DNA of 64,000 bases from Brachionus plicatilis (taxonomy: Eukaryota; Rotifera; Eurotatoria; Ploima; Brachionidae): positions 541,062 through 605,061 of the forward strand of contig QEOQ01000238.1 of assembly GCA_010279815.1 (NCBI GenBank). The letters run 5' to 3'. A model generated the notes under the pieces. The model was not told the origin of the DNA, did no database searches, and saw only the letters and a list, made by a program, of their open reading frames with translations. Below, one piece after another: positions 33,901-43,289 of the stretch (the stretch's first letter is position 1; each line of letters begins with the position of its first letter). The translations under genes were made by a program, and so were the position numbers.

Positions 33901-36900
33901 TTGTTTTTCCAGAACATGAAGAATTTATAATAAAAATTTAATCTATATTGGTGAATGTTATTTAATTGAATGAAAAAAAAAGTAAATTTTATTACCGATT
34001 TGATGTCAAAACGAAGAACATCCTTCATAAAACTTGGCAATTGGGTCAAAAACATATAATTTCCCCAATTATGACACAAATGAGCCGTAAAAATGGCAAT
34101 GCAAGCTTTGGAGGTGAATATTGACATCCACGGAATTGATTGCGGTCTTTTTACCTTGGCTCTTAGAGGCTCCTCTTCATTTATTTTATTAAACTCGTCG
34201 CATGTGTGACTTAAAACAAAAATTTTTTCCTTAGAACTAATAAAACGATGGTCATGAGGCGAATCCGCAGTCAGAACAACAAATAAAATGAACCACAAAA
34301 TACCCAAGGATCCTTTTTAAAATTTTATTATAAAATATTTCACTGTAAACTCGTGACCACTCCTCTTGGAATAATGTCAAAATTTGGGTTTATTCTTTAT
34401 GGAACTGATGCCATCGAAGCCATGTTATAAAATTTTTATAAATAAATAAAAAATTTTATTCAGTAAACACCGCGAGGGTGATGTAAAAAAAATATAATAA
34501 AAAAAATAAAAAGTAAATTAAAGTAAAGTTTTGTTTTTCTAAATAATTTTAGAGAATAAATTATAATTTTTTTTTTCATAATTGTGTCAGCCATATGATT
34601 TAATAAAAAAAAAAAAACTACTTGGATAATTTTTCAAATTAATTTTTCAGATTTCAAATTTTTTTTCTTTTAATTTTTTAAATTTTTACATTTTTATTTA
34701 GAATAAACCTTGAGTCCTGACTTTAAACTAAGAGTAAGCGGAAAAGTTCGCTTTTATTCTTAGACTTAAAAAATTGTGGAGATAAATTCGAAATTTAAAA
34801 AAAAATAAAAATTAAACTTTATTCTAATTTTTTTTTAATTCTAAGAGAAAAAGTTAAATAAAAAATTCGATTTAATACTCTAATTACCACCGTGTAATTT
34901 TTGAGCATTTTTTTGATAATAAAATAAGTAAAAGTTATAAGTTTTAACAAATTTTTTTTATTAATATTATTATTTGCTAAAAATGAATATAAAAATAAAG
35001 AAACCAATTTTTAAAGAAAAATATTTTCGTGAAAAGAAAAAAATATCTTTTTATTACCAGTCGTGTCATTTTCGACAAGACTGGATTTTTGACAAATTAA
35101 TGATGAAATAAAGCGAATCTTTTTAATCATTTTTAACACATGGTGCTTTTTCCCTTTAAAATAAATAAGATTAATGAAAAAAATTGAAAAATTAAAAATG
35201 TCGACCAGATTAACTCGTTAAAGAGCCGCTTGAAAGATTTAGAAATTGTGATGGAATGTATTCTGGACTTGTGGAAGAGTTATTTAAACTTGGGTCGTAT
35301 TTATTCGGGCTCATTCAGTTACTGAAATGGGCTCATTACACATTAACAATAATTACTAAGTTGGTCCCATTAGTTCCATAGTTTAATTTAATTAAAATGA
35401 ATAACTATTTACTTATTCTATAAAAATGATTACTATTCAACAACAATATTCAACAATATGAATCTGATTAATCTGAAGCAGATGATCAAGAAAGTCTTCC
35501 AGTAATCAAACAAAAGAAAAACTGGATCATTGCAGAAACTTTCGAAAATGCAAACCAAGTTACCGAATGGCTAAAAGAAAATACAACATGGTCATATAAG
35601 AGGCCATACGAAACAAAAGCTGGAACAAAAATTGGAAAAATTGGAAAAAAAAGAAACAGACCAAGGCTAATAAAAACGAGAAAGGCTTTAGTAATGCAAC
35701 CAGATGATAGATTAACTACAGTTCTATCAATAACAACTTCACAAAAAAGATTAGCTTCTCCTGTTGAAAGTGTAAACAAAAGAAATAGAATGACCGAGAA
35801 TGTTGATGAAATATTGGAAGAACAAGAAGGAACAAGACAAACAAGAAGCAAAGCAAACAACTTGATTAAATCAACTGGACAGTCTTCAAGTCATTCAGCT
35901 ACACAATAAGTTTAAAGACAGTTATTTCATTATCTTCTCAATTTTACTCAAAAATTTATTTTTACTTTGTTTATAAATTTCTTTATTATTTTAATTTATT
36001 CAAAATATAAATTTTTTTATTTTACTCAAATAATTCTTTACTTGCTTGATAAAATTATTATTGAAATTTTATTTTTTTTATTTCATTTAAAATAAATAAA
36101 TATTAAAATAAAAATTGTTATCGTTTAAGAAATTTCGTAACTCTTATTTAGTAATTTTAGAGGCCAAAAATAATTAAAAAATGAGTCCAAAGTAGTAATT
36201 ATATATCCCATAATTAATTAACTATTGAGTCCAAAATAATTATGAGCCCGTTTCAGTAATAGAATGAGCCCATTTAAATTATTCCCTTTAAACTTTTAAA
36301 TCCCAAACTAAAAAACAATTCAATTCCTACCTCACCAGTTACTAAAAATGCACCATCGTGGAATAAAACGTTGTTTAAACACATCCTTAACTCCACTTTC
36401 GTCAAAAAAACCCAAGATAGACACAAGAAAAAAATGTCAAAATCGTTTATATTAAGAAAATATAACAAGTCATGTGATTTAAATTTCAAAATTTTTTTGA
36501 TAAAGAATAATTAAAAATGAATTGTCTTAACATTCCTATACTATATCCAGACTTGGGCAAAAGTCATCAAGTCAAAGTCAAGTCAAGTCTTTTTACTTGA
36601 CTTCAAATTTTTTTTGTTAAAAAAAAAATTTTGCAAATTTATTTATTTATTTGTTCATCTGTATCGAGCTAGTGCGGTTATTGCTAAAACACGGTATACC
36701 TGTTTTTTACTAAAACACGGACCATCCCTTGAGACCGAAGGAATAATTAAATAAACTTTCTTCAACTGTTTTTTTGGACAAAATTTTACGCTCTTTCACG
36801 CGCAATTGAGACCTTAGCTCTAAGACTTTTAGTTTTTGCCGCACAAATCTTTAAAATAAAAAAGAACCAAAAAAATTTACGGTTCATTTTTTTTGGCAAG

Positions 36901-39900
36901 AACCAAAAAAAATATAATAAAATAAAAATTAAAATATTATAAGTTAAAAAAAGTTATGTCGAAATATAGAGACAAAAAAAATTACTATGAAAAAATTTAA
37001 AAAAAAGTCTAATTTAAAATGCTTGATTTTTTAATTTCAATAATTATTATTCATTTTTCCTATTATGTTAACTTTTTTTTTTTCCTCCCTCTTTACCGCT
37101 TTCGACTAGTTCAAATCGATCCAGGAGTCTAGATGAGCAGACCGTCAGCGAAGGATACTTCATTCAGGGTAAAAAAAGATTTTATGTATATTTTTTTTTA
37201 TTTTTATTCTGAAGGAGCACTTTTTTTTAACAAAAAAATTTAAAGTCAAGTCAATTGACTTTTTTTTTTAAAAAAATAATTTTACTTGTCAAATGACTTT
37301 TTTTTTTGACTTTAGCCCAAGTCTGACTATATCAATTCTGATAATATGATTTTTTTGCCTAATAATATTACCATTTTCGTGCCGAGGTAGCCTTTTTCTA
37401 CTTTTTCTTTTAGTGTTAATTCATTTTGCTTTACAGTAGTTATATTAGTTGTTTGAACAAGTCTTCCTGTCTGCTATATTGGAAGTTATTGAAATTTGGT
37501 TTGAAGGTTCAATTCCCTAAGAGGGTTTCGATTAGTTGACTGTTGTCTATATGTGTTTCCAGTTTGATTAGACACTGGGTATAACATATATTCTTGGATC
37601 TATATCTAGGGTCTACTTGACCATACTATCAAAGCTTTTTAACATACTAGCCAAGCTTTTCAGCATACCCATTTTTCATCCCAGAATACTATACTTTTTA
37701 ACACACTTATTGCTGAAAAACATACCTATCTTTTAAAAGCAATCAAAAAACTGTTTAACATACTTAACTTTTGAAATAAAAAAAATCTATTTTATATATT
37801 TACATTAGAAAAGAAATATTGAATTTTAGTCAAATTAAATAAATACAGCCAATTCTCTTTTATGTTCGCTTAGGTTCGACAATTTAATGTCGGAATAATG
37901 AAAATGCTGGAAACTTGATAATCAGGAATTGAGAAAAAAATAAAAAATGTCGGACATCAGAATATTTTACAAAATTGATTTATTTATAAAGCCATTTTTT
38001 TTTAGTGAAAATCACCAAAAAAAATTGCATGTTAAGAAAATCAAATTTTTATAATTTTGTTTTAAAAAAATTATCTTTCGCATGTCAAATGTCTATTTTA
38101 TGATTTCTCTTAATATATTTAAAGTCTTTTGACTAGAAATATTCATTAATTAGATATAACTTCCTTGTCGTCAATTGATAATATATTATCAACACTAACT
38201 GTATCTTTTTAATTTGTCATGATTGCAGAAAAATTTTAAAATTTCAATTAATAAATTAATTTCGGATAATGGAAATAATTTCTTATGTAAATTAAAGGGA
38301 AATTCGAATTCCGGAAATTCCAGGCTTGACTGAAGAAAGATTTACAATTTTACCATAAGTTTGTTAATCAGTTTTTAGTATATTATTAAGGTATTTCGTA
38401 TGTTAATAATGCAAGTATGCTGGGATGAAAAATGGATATGCTGAAAAAATTGGCTAGTATGTTTAAGAGTTTTATTGGTATGCTAAAACAACAATCCCTC
38501 TATATCTATATATACAAATTTCAATAACTTCCAATAGCGCAACTAGTTAGTTCAAATAAAGAAATAACTAATGTAACTAATGTACAGCAAAATCAATTAA
38601 AACTAAAGAAACATGGTAGAAAAAGGCTATCTTGGCAAGAAAATGGTAAAATTGTTAGGCAAAATATTCAATAAATTTTTTTAATCAGAGTTGTTTAAAA
38701 GTCACAAGTCTCAAGTCAAGTCCAGAATTTTTTTTTCCCATCATAAATTTAAAAAAAAAATTTTTAAAGTCGGAGTTCGGTCTTTTTTATAATGACTTGG
38801 ATTTTTTGGTATTGGTTTTTATACAGTTATTTAGGCTATTAAATCGAATTTTTTATTTAACTTTTTCTCTTTGAATAAAAAAAAATTAATAAAGAATAAA
38901 GTTAAATTTTTAATTTTTTTTAATTTCGAATTTATCTCCACAATTTTTAAGTTTATTCCTGAAGAAATTCGAAATTATTCTAAGAATAAAAGCAAACTTT
39001 TCCGCTTACTCTTAGTTTAAAGTCAGGACTCAAGGTTTATTCTAAAAAAAATATAAAAAATTTATAACATGGCTTCGATTGCATTAGTTCCATAAAAAAT
39101 AAACTCAAATTTTGACATTATTCCAAGAGTAGTGGTCACGAGTTTACGGTAAAAAAAAAGATTACCAAATAAATAAAACATTTGTTTCCATCCATCTTGC
39201 AGACCACATAAATATCCTCCCAAAGGTAAAGCAATTACATTGCCAATATTGGCGCCAGATGAAGCAAAACCTATAATTCTCGATTTTTCGAACGCAGGCA
39301 CCCATTTTATGAACATGGCACTAATTGCTGGCCACATCAAACCCTGGAGAAAAAAAATTAAACTAGAAAAAAACCTAAGCTCAAAACAAACATGAGCAAG
39401 TCCTATTAAGAATCTACAAGCTATAAGGGCTCCGTAGCCTATCTGAGCACTGGGAACTAAAAAAATTGTTAATATAGAACCGGTGAGCATTGATATTCCA
39501 AGAACGCTTTTTGCACCATACTTCATCGAAAGCCATCCTCCTGGGATCTAAAATTAAAGCTAAAAAATTTTTTTTTTTAAGTCTTACCTGGGTGAAAATG
39601 TAGCCGTAGAAGTAGGAGGCCAAAATAAGGCCTTGGATTGATTTGGACCACACAAAAGACCCAGAATCTTTGATCGAATTTTCTTAATCTGGCTTGAAAA
39701 GACATGTGTCATTTATGTCATCAATTGTTGGTCCAATATGATGATTTGGATCTGTCTGTTGAATAGCTGATGTGTTGACCATTACCACAATACTGATGCC
39801 CATGTCTATTTTTTGCATGTATTGCAAGGCTACGCCGAAAAAGATAACTATGGCCAGCAAAAATCGGACTGATATTAGCAATGATGGAGTGGATTTTGGA

Positions 39901-39917
39901 TCTAGTGGTTCTTTCAT
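30926..39917 (-). CDS. SLC17-type (sialin/vesicular anion) transporter, five exons, in-frame stop
   Basis: A 12-helix MFS anion transporter of the SLC17 family. Exons on the minus strand: 39917-39588, 39547-39392, 39343-39166, 34312-33996, 31480-30926; introns of 40, 48, 4853 and 2515 nt. All junctions are GT-AG and the phases agree, giving 512 codons with the stop. Landmarks: ATG in MKEPLDPKS; QGLILASYFYGYIFTQ|IPGG at the exon 1/2 junction; RFLIGLAH|GLMWPA; FIKWVPAFEKSRIIGFASSG; LFG|GSLGILWFILF; FISSKEKIF; and NINEIGGEYSGILFGISNT in the last exon. Codon 78 (39686-39684) is TAA, in the first luminal loop between CLFKPD and ENSIKDSGSF, where no alternative splice rescues the frame. Either the allele or copy is null, the stop is read through, or the base is wrong. 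Everything downstream looks conserved. Confidence 0.85.
31553..32200. repeat. hAT-type MITE ends (CAGAGTTG family) in intron 4
   Basis: Two termini face each other: CAACTCTG ending near 31632 and CAGAGTTGTTTAAAAGTCAC starting at 32098. Each is followed inward by repeated AAGTC/GACTT words (AGTCCGGACTT, CAAGTCTCAAGTCAAG). The same terminus recurs at 38686. CAGAG ends with GACTT-rich subterminal DNA match the better-defined hAT MITE at 36548. The exact borders of each copy are unclear. Confidence 0.55.
32397..32933 (+). mobile_element. pogo/Tigger-like MITE
   Basis: The ends are CAGTCTGCCCTCGATTTTAT (left) and the inverted CACAAAATCGAGGACAGACTG (abridged; right), flanked by TA on both sides, as in pogo/Tigger elements. 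Subterminal TTTTATGACAT/TTTTGTGACA words repeat many times. A short plus-strand frame starting at 32671 (MPRNSFDLLTKKQVIDELDN, then GTSYEVIKSRFGF) is the N-terminal CENP-B-like helix-turn-helix of such transposases. The rest of the gene is deleted. It lies in intron 4 of the transporter. Confidence 0.85.
33390..33900. repeat. ATCGATGAAA cluster, then less AT-rich block with ACT microsatellite
   Basis: At 33415-33530 the word CATCGATGAA/TTCATCGAT repeats in both orientations. A block of nearly normal base composition follows (33640-33855), ending in (ACT)n/(CTACTA)n at 33858-33890. The trailing microsatellite is like that of CR1-type LINEs, so the block may be a LINE 3' untranslated remnant. 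I could not recognise any protein in it. Confidence 0.4.
35307..36271 (+). mobile_element. MULE deletion derivative (GGGCTCAT family)
   Basis: The ends are GGGCTCATTCAGTTACTGAA (left) and, inverted, TTTCAGTAATAGAATGAGCCC (abridged; right). The word GGGCTCAT is repeated inward at both ends, with GAGTCC/TTGGTCCC variants deeper. The interior holds one open frame joining both ends of a MULE protein. The target duplication is not clear. Confidence 0.7.
35472..35909 (+). CDS. Fused N- and C-terminal ends of a MULE protein
   Basis: One frame of 145 codons is open from the TAA at 35469 to the stop at 35907, without an ATG near its beginning. It starts like the FLYWCH-like N terminus seen at 63420 (KKNWIIAETFENANQVTEWL, then WSYKRPYETKAGTK). 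It switches directly at GKIGKKRNRP to the basic tail that normally follows the SWIM finger (RLIKTRKALV), with a Ser/Thr/Gln-rich end. The DDE catalytic and SWIM regions are absent. I infer an in-frame internal deletion. Whether it is expressed is unknown; Met codons occur only from 35694. Confidence 0.55.
   Translation, partial: SEADDQESLPVIKQKKNWIIAETFENANQVTEWLKENTTWSYKRPYETKAGTKIGKIGKKRNRPRLIKTRKALVMQPDDRLTTVLSITTSQKRLASPVESVNKRNRMTENVDEILEEQEGTRQTRSKANNLIKSTGQSSSHSATQ
36548..37325. mobile_element. hAT MITE with perfect 8-bp target duplication
   Basis: The ends CAGACTTGGGCAAAAGTCA and, inverted, TGACTTTAGCCCAAGTCTG enclose 778 bp and are flanked by ACTATATC on both sides (36540-36547, 37326-37333). 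CAG-type termini with an 8-bp duplication are the hAT signature. Subterminal CAAGTCAAGTC words are repeated. A member of the CTGTACCGAGCT dispersed family (about 36655-37220) is nested inside. Confidence 0.9.
36655..37220. repeat. Dispersed repeat nested in the hAT MITE
   Basis: Starts with TTCATCTGTATCGAGCTAG and ends with the inverted tail TATTCTGAAGGAGCAC. Its distal block CAGGAGTCTAGATGAGCAG matches the copy at 11617-12010. No coding potential was recognised. Confidence 0.5.
37350..38670. repeat. Nested foldback of about 1.3 kb
   Basis: The left arm (37350-37500: ACCATTTTCGTGCC, TAGCCTTTTTCTAC, TTGGAAGTTATTGAAATTTG) is repeated in reverse complement at 38513-38670. Inside it a second inverted pair is rich in AACATACT/AGTATG words (37620-37760 and 38400-38490). 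It has no recognisable gene. Confidence 0.7.
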
Positions 39918-40337
39918 GGTAAATTGAATTTTTCTAATTTTAAATAATAATTTATTAAAATTTGGCACGGAATTTTTCGAAATATTTAAATGTGAAGTAA
40001 TAATGAAAAAAATTTATTTGTGGAATAAATTAAAAAAAAAAATGGAGCTATTGAAAGGTGGATTTCTAAATTTTGTTTTTAAATTTGTTTATTATTTATA
40101 AAAATACTCAAGCAAAAAAATTTTACTCTTATTTTTTATCATACTTCACGCATGAAGTTACTGAGTAAGATCAAATACTAAAAGAAGACACCAAAAACAT
40201 CTTATCTGTGATTTTAAATGACAATCTTAAATTGTGTTGAGCTTATTTTTACTAATTATGAAATGAAAAAATTCTTAAAATTACTTCTTTTTAAATAACA
40301 AAAAGCATTATTTAGTACAGAAAAAAAAGTAACTATA

Positions 40338-40587
40338 GTCATATAAATCATTATATAAAAGATTATTCCGAATTTATCAAATATTAAATTTTTTTTTTAA
40401 TTTTGAATAATTCGAATTTAAAAGAAGTCAAAAACAGTATTCGAGTTTTAAAAAATTCAAATATTGAATTTAACATAACAATATTTAATATAAAAATTCA
40501 AATTCAATTAAATTCGAATTATTCAAAATCAAAAAAAAATTCAATTTTTGATAAATTCGGAATAATCTTTTATTTAATGATATACAG
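40338..40587. mobile_element. Small foldback MITE upstream of the transporter
   Basis: Arms of about 75 bp (40338-40420 and 40510-40587) are almost exact complements. ATTATATAAAAGATTATTCC, then GAATTTATCAAATATT, and TTTTGAATAATTCGAATT each reappear inverted. The loop is about 90 bp. It lies about 420 bp upstream of the transporter ATG. Confidence 0.8.
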
Positions 40588-40599
40588 CGGTACTAATAA

Positions 40600-41065
40600 A
40601 ATCGTAATGCCGTTCGGACGGTCGGCGCGGCCGGCCTAGTCGGCCAAAGTGTTCGGCCATGTCATTTTTAGATTGAAAATTAAAAATTTCAAATTTTCAG
40701 ATTCAAAAAGTTTTAATTAATTTTGTTAACTTATTTTTGATTAGAAATATTTATATTTTAATTATGGATTTATTCTTTTATTGTATATTTAAATTAAATT
40801 TAATTTTGCAAATTAAATTTTTTAATTTTTGGTTGAGCCAAATCTTCAGTGCAAAAAAAGAAATTTTTTAGTATAAATTTATTTAATTTTTTCCAAAAGC
40901 AGAAAAATTTAAAATTTTTTATTTTTATCTCGATGTGTCACCCACAGTCTGCCACTCCACTCGTCTGATCCTTTCCACTTACTCAGTCAACCCGTTCGAC
41001 CCCTCCGACTCATATCACTTCCTCAGCCAACCCGTCCGACCCCTGCTGTAATTTTATTTATTTAA
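40600..41065. repeat. GC-rich patch and pyrimidine-rich tandem repeat
   Basis: A short CG-rich patch (40606-40660: GTTCGGACGGTCGGCGCGG, GGCCGGCC) is followed at 40930-41045 by an imperfect tandem of about 45 bp carrying CAACCCGTTCGACCCCT and CAACCCGTCCGACCCCT. Both stand out in base composition. No coding or RNA gene was recognised. Confidence 0.5.
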
Positions 41066-41419
41066 AAATTTAAAAAAAAAATTAAATTTAGGTTTTTTTT
41101 GTTTTTTTTTCTTGCGTCGACGCTGTACGCCCACATTTTCTTCCAGTCTGACACATGTTTTAAAATACATTCTATCATGAAAAAATCTTTAAAAAAAAAT
41201 AAGATTTTAAATGAATAAAGGTTTAAATTGATGTTACCTTTTATTTTTAATTTTGAATTTAGAAATTCAATATTTAATTTGTCCAGACCTAGATTTTTTG
41301 ATCGTTCCGTAATCTCACGTTCTATATATTTTATTAACAGGTTTTTAAAATATAACCTGTGCTTCTTATCATTTAAAAAATAAAAAATATAATATGAGGA
41401 ATTATTTTTAAATACTTTT

Positions 41420-41925
41420 CTTTTAAATTACTTATAGTGATTCTTCTACAGCAACTATGTTATCATCACTTTCATTTGATGATTCAACATTCTCTGTGCG
41501 CTGGCTCAAAGCTTTTTCAAAAGATGCTTCCGGTGCTCTTTTCTGTAGAATTTCAGATGGATTATGTGCCAAACTCTTAAATAAAAAATTTAATGAATAA
41601 AAGTATGCCTATTTTTAACTTACATTTATGACTTTAGGAATACGCTCAAATGAGTCATGTTTTTTACTAATTTCATCGATTGTTTGCTGCATTTTTTCCA
41701 TTTGATGAATTATTTTATACAATTTATCATAAATTTTCTAATTAAAAAAAAAATCAGAAATTACTTTATGCTGATTAGCAAGAAAGTCACCAGCGATCCT
41801 ATTTATTAGATCGTGGGAATTTTCCCTGCCATTTTTGCTTTACCACACCAATTCATCAGCAAAAGAGAGATTATCAAATGATTTCGATAATGTACAGTAC
41901 ATTTCCAAACAAAGTTAACAATCTG
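41420..41925 (-). pseudogene. Unrecognised spliced coding fragment
   Basis: On the minus strand a coding-like series reads SFDNLSFADELVW, an in-frame TAA, SKNGRENSHDLINRIAGDF, LANQHK. A 30-nt intron candidate (GTAATT...TTAATTAG) leads to IYDKLYKIIHQMEKMQQTID and KKHDSFERIPKVIN. A second intron (GTAAGT...TTTAAG, about 48 nt) leads to SLAHNPSEILQKRAPEASFE, RTENVESSNESDDNIVAVEE and a stop. Two plausible micro-introns and a coherent amphipathic protein suggest a gene or gene end, but the stop breaks it. I do not recognise the family; it may be transposon-associated. Confidence 0.4.
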
Positions 41926-41963
41926 CTTAAGCAGTTTAAAAGCTGCTCTTAAACACTGCTTAA

Positions 41964-42990
41964 CACTAGAAGGACCAAGGGGTCAAAATGACACTTTTTC
42001 AACTTAATTTTGCTTGAAAATCTGCTTAAATTAAAATATTTCAATTTGGTTTTTTTCTAATAAAAAATATTTTGATATTTTTTAATTAATTTAAAAAAAA
42101 TTATTCAAAAAACTTTTTCTAAATGCCCTAAAAAAAAAATATACCGAGAAGGACCAAAGGGGGCAAAATGACCCCCAACTAACTAAAAATTAATGTTTTC
42201 CTGTATTTTAGATTAATTTTTCCAATCTTATATTAAAAATGATGAATCGAGAGGCTGCTAAAAAGGCTTTAGAAGCGCTACGTCAGATTCAAGATTACAA
42301 ATCTGATGAATCAGAGGAGTCAGATGATGATTTTGAGGACAATGATGAGTGGGATAATGAATTAGAAGAAATTAATTGAACAATATTTCAACAAAGGATA
42401 TTGTGTCACTACTGACAATTTTTTTTCCACATTTAAACTCTGTGAAGATCTTTTAAAAAACAAGAACTTTTTTATTGGTACGGTGAAAAAAAATAAACGA
42501 TTTTTGCCTAAAATAGTTGAAAATAATCAAAATTTGCATACAAGTTTATTTTACGAAAATAAAATTGGGTGTATTTATCAGGGGAAAAAAGATAAAAACG
42601 TATGTATTTTATCTTCTTATCATGAAAAAGCAGAAATTGATCTTAATGACCCAAAAAAAAAACCTTTGCCCATTATTGATTATAACAAAACTAAAGTAGG
42701 CGTTGACTCGGTTGATCAGATGGCTAGAGTTTTTTTATCTAAATTTGGATTATAGAAAATGAACTTTCGTAGAGAAAAAATGCAGAAAGTATCATTTATC
42801 AGATTTAATAATTAAGTTAAGTCTTAAGGGACTAAAAGCAACGGCAATTCGTGAAAATGCACTCAAATTGTATCCTGAAGAAATTGTTCAAAAACTTACA
42901 GTAATTATAAAATAGAAATTATAATATTAAAAAATAAATTTTAAAAAGGCAATCAGAGCAAGACAATTTCGTCTAAAACAAAATAAAACC
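41964..42990 (+). pseudogene. piggyBac transposase relic, internally deleted
   Basis: TTAA followed by CACTAGAAGGACCAAGGGGT (41960 onward) is a piggyBac-type terminus at its TTAA target. The transposase starts at 42240 with an acidic N terminus (MNREAAKKALEALRQIQDY, then DDDFEDNDEWDNELEE) and after a stop jumps to the C-terminal catalytic region: GYCVTTDNFFSTFKL, NKNFFIGTVKKNKRFLPK, DYNKTKVGVDSVDQMARV. In piggyBac enzymes the last two motifs hold the late catalytic Asp and the GVD..D motif. The middle of the gene is missing. A second, partial terminus-like copy (GAGAAGGACCAAAGGGGGC) is at 42146. The right terminus was not found. Confidence 0.75.
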
Positions 42991-43289
42991 GCCTTAATTT
43001 AGGATATTTTGTTCGGAGATATGGAGTTTTTCAAAAAGTAACTCCTGTGATTAGACAATTTATCCGAGTAATTTTTAGTCAATAAATTTAATCAATTATT
43101 TAATTTCTATTATAGAACTAAATAAAAAGTAAATATTTTATTAATACTTTCAGATTTAAATGCTTTTAGTTCAAAATTTAAAGCTTCAATTGTATTCTAC
43201 AATTCTACAATTAGAGCCAAGTTCGATAAGTCTAGTTTTTTGATCAAAATTTAGTTTTTATTAATTTTTAGTGTCTGTTACTGAAAGCC

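Larger units (their letters stand above)
34341..39157. mobile_element. 4.8-kb element with long terminal inverted repeats in transporter intron 3
   Basis: The left end (from about 34341, ACTGTAAACTCGTGACCACT) and right end (to 39157) are inverted copies. They share CTCTTGGAATAATGTCAAAA and ATCGAAGCCATGTTATAA in the outer 90 bp, then GAATAAACCTTGAGTCCTGA and CTAAGAGTAAGCGGAAAAG deeper in. The left arm has an insertion of about 250 bp. The arms reach to about 34890 and 38830. The interior contains a MULE deletion derivative, a hAT MITE and another foldback. It occupies almost the whole intron. No target duplication was clear, and no intact transposase is inside. Confidence 0.75.

Noticed and set aside
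37505..37520. GGTTCAATTCC, which looks like a tRNA B box
   Set aside because: No A box, acceptor stem or anticodon arm could be paired around it; it lies inside an inverted-repeat element.
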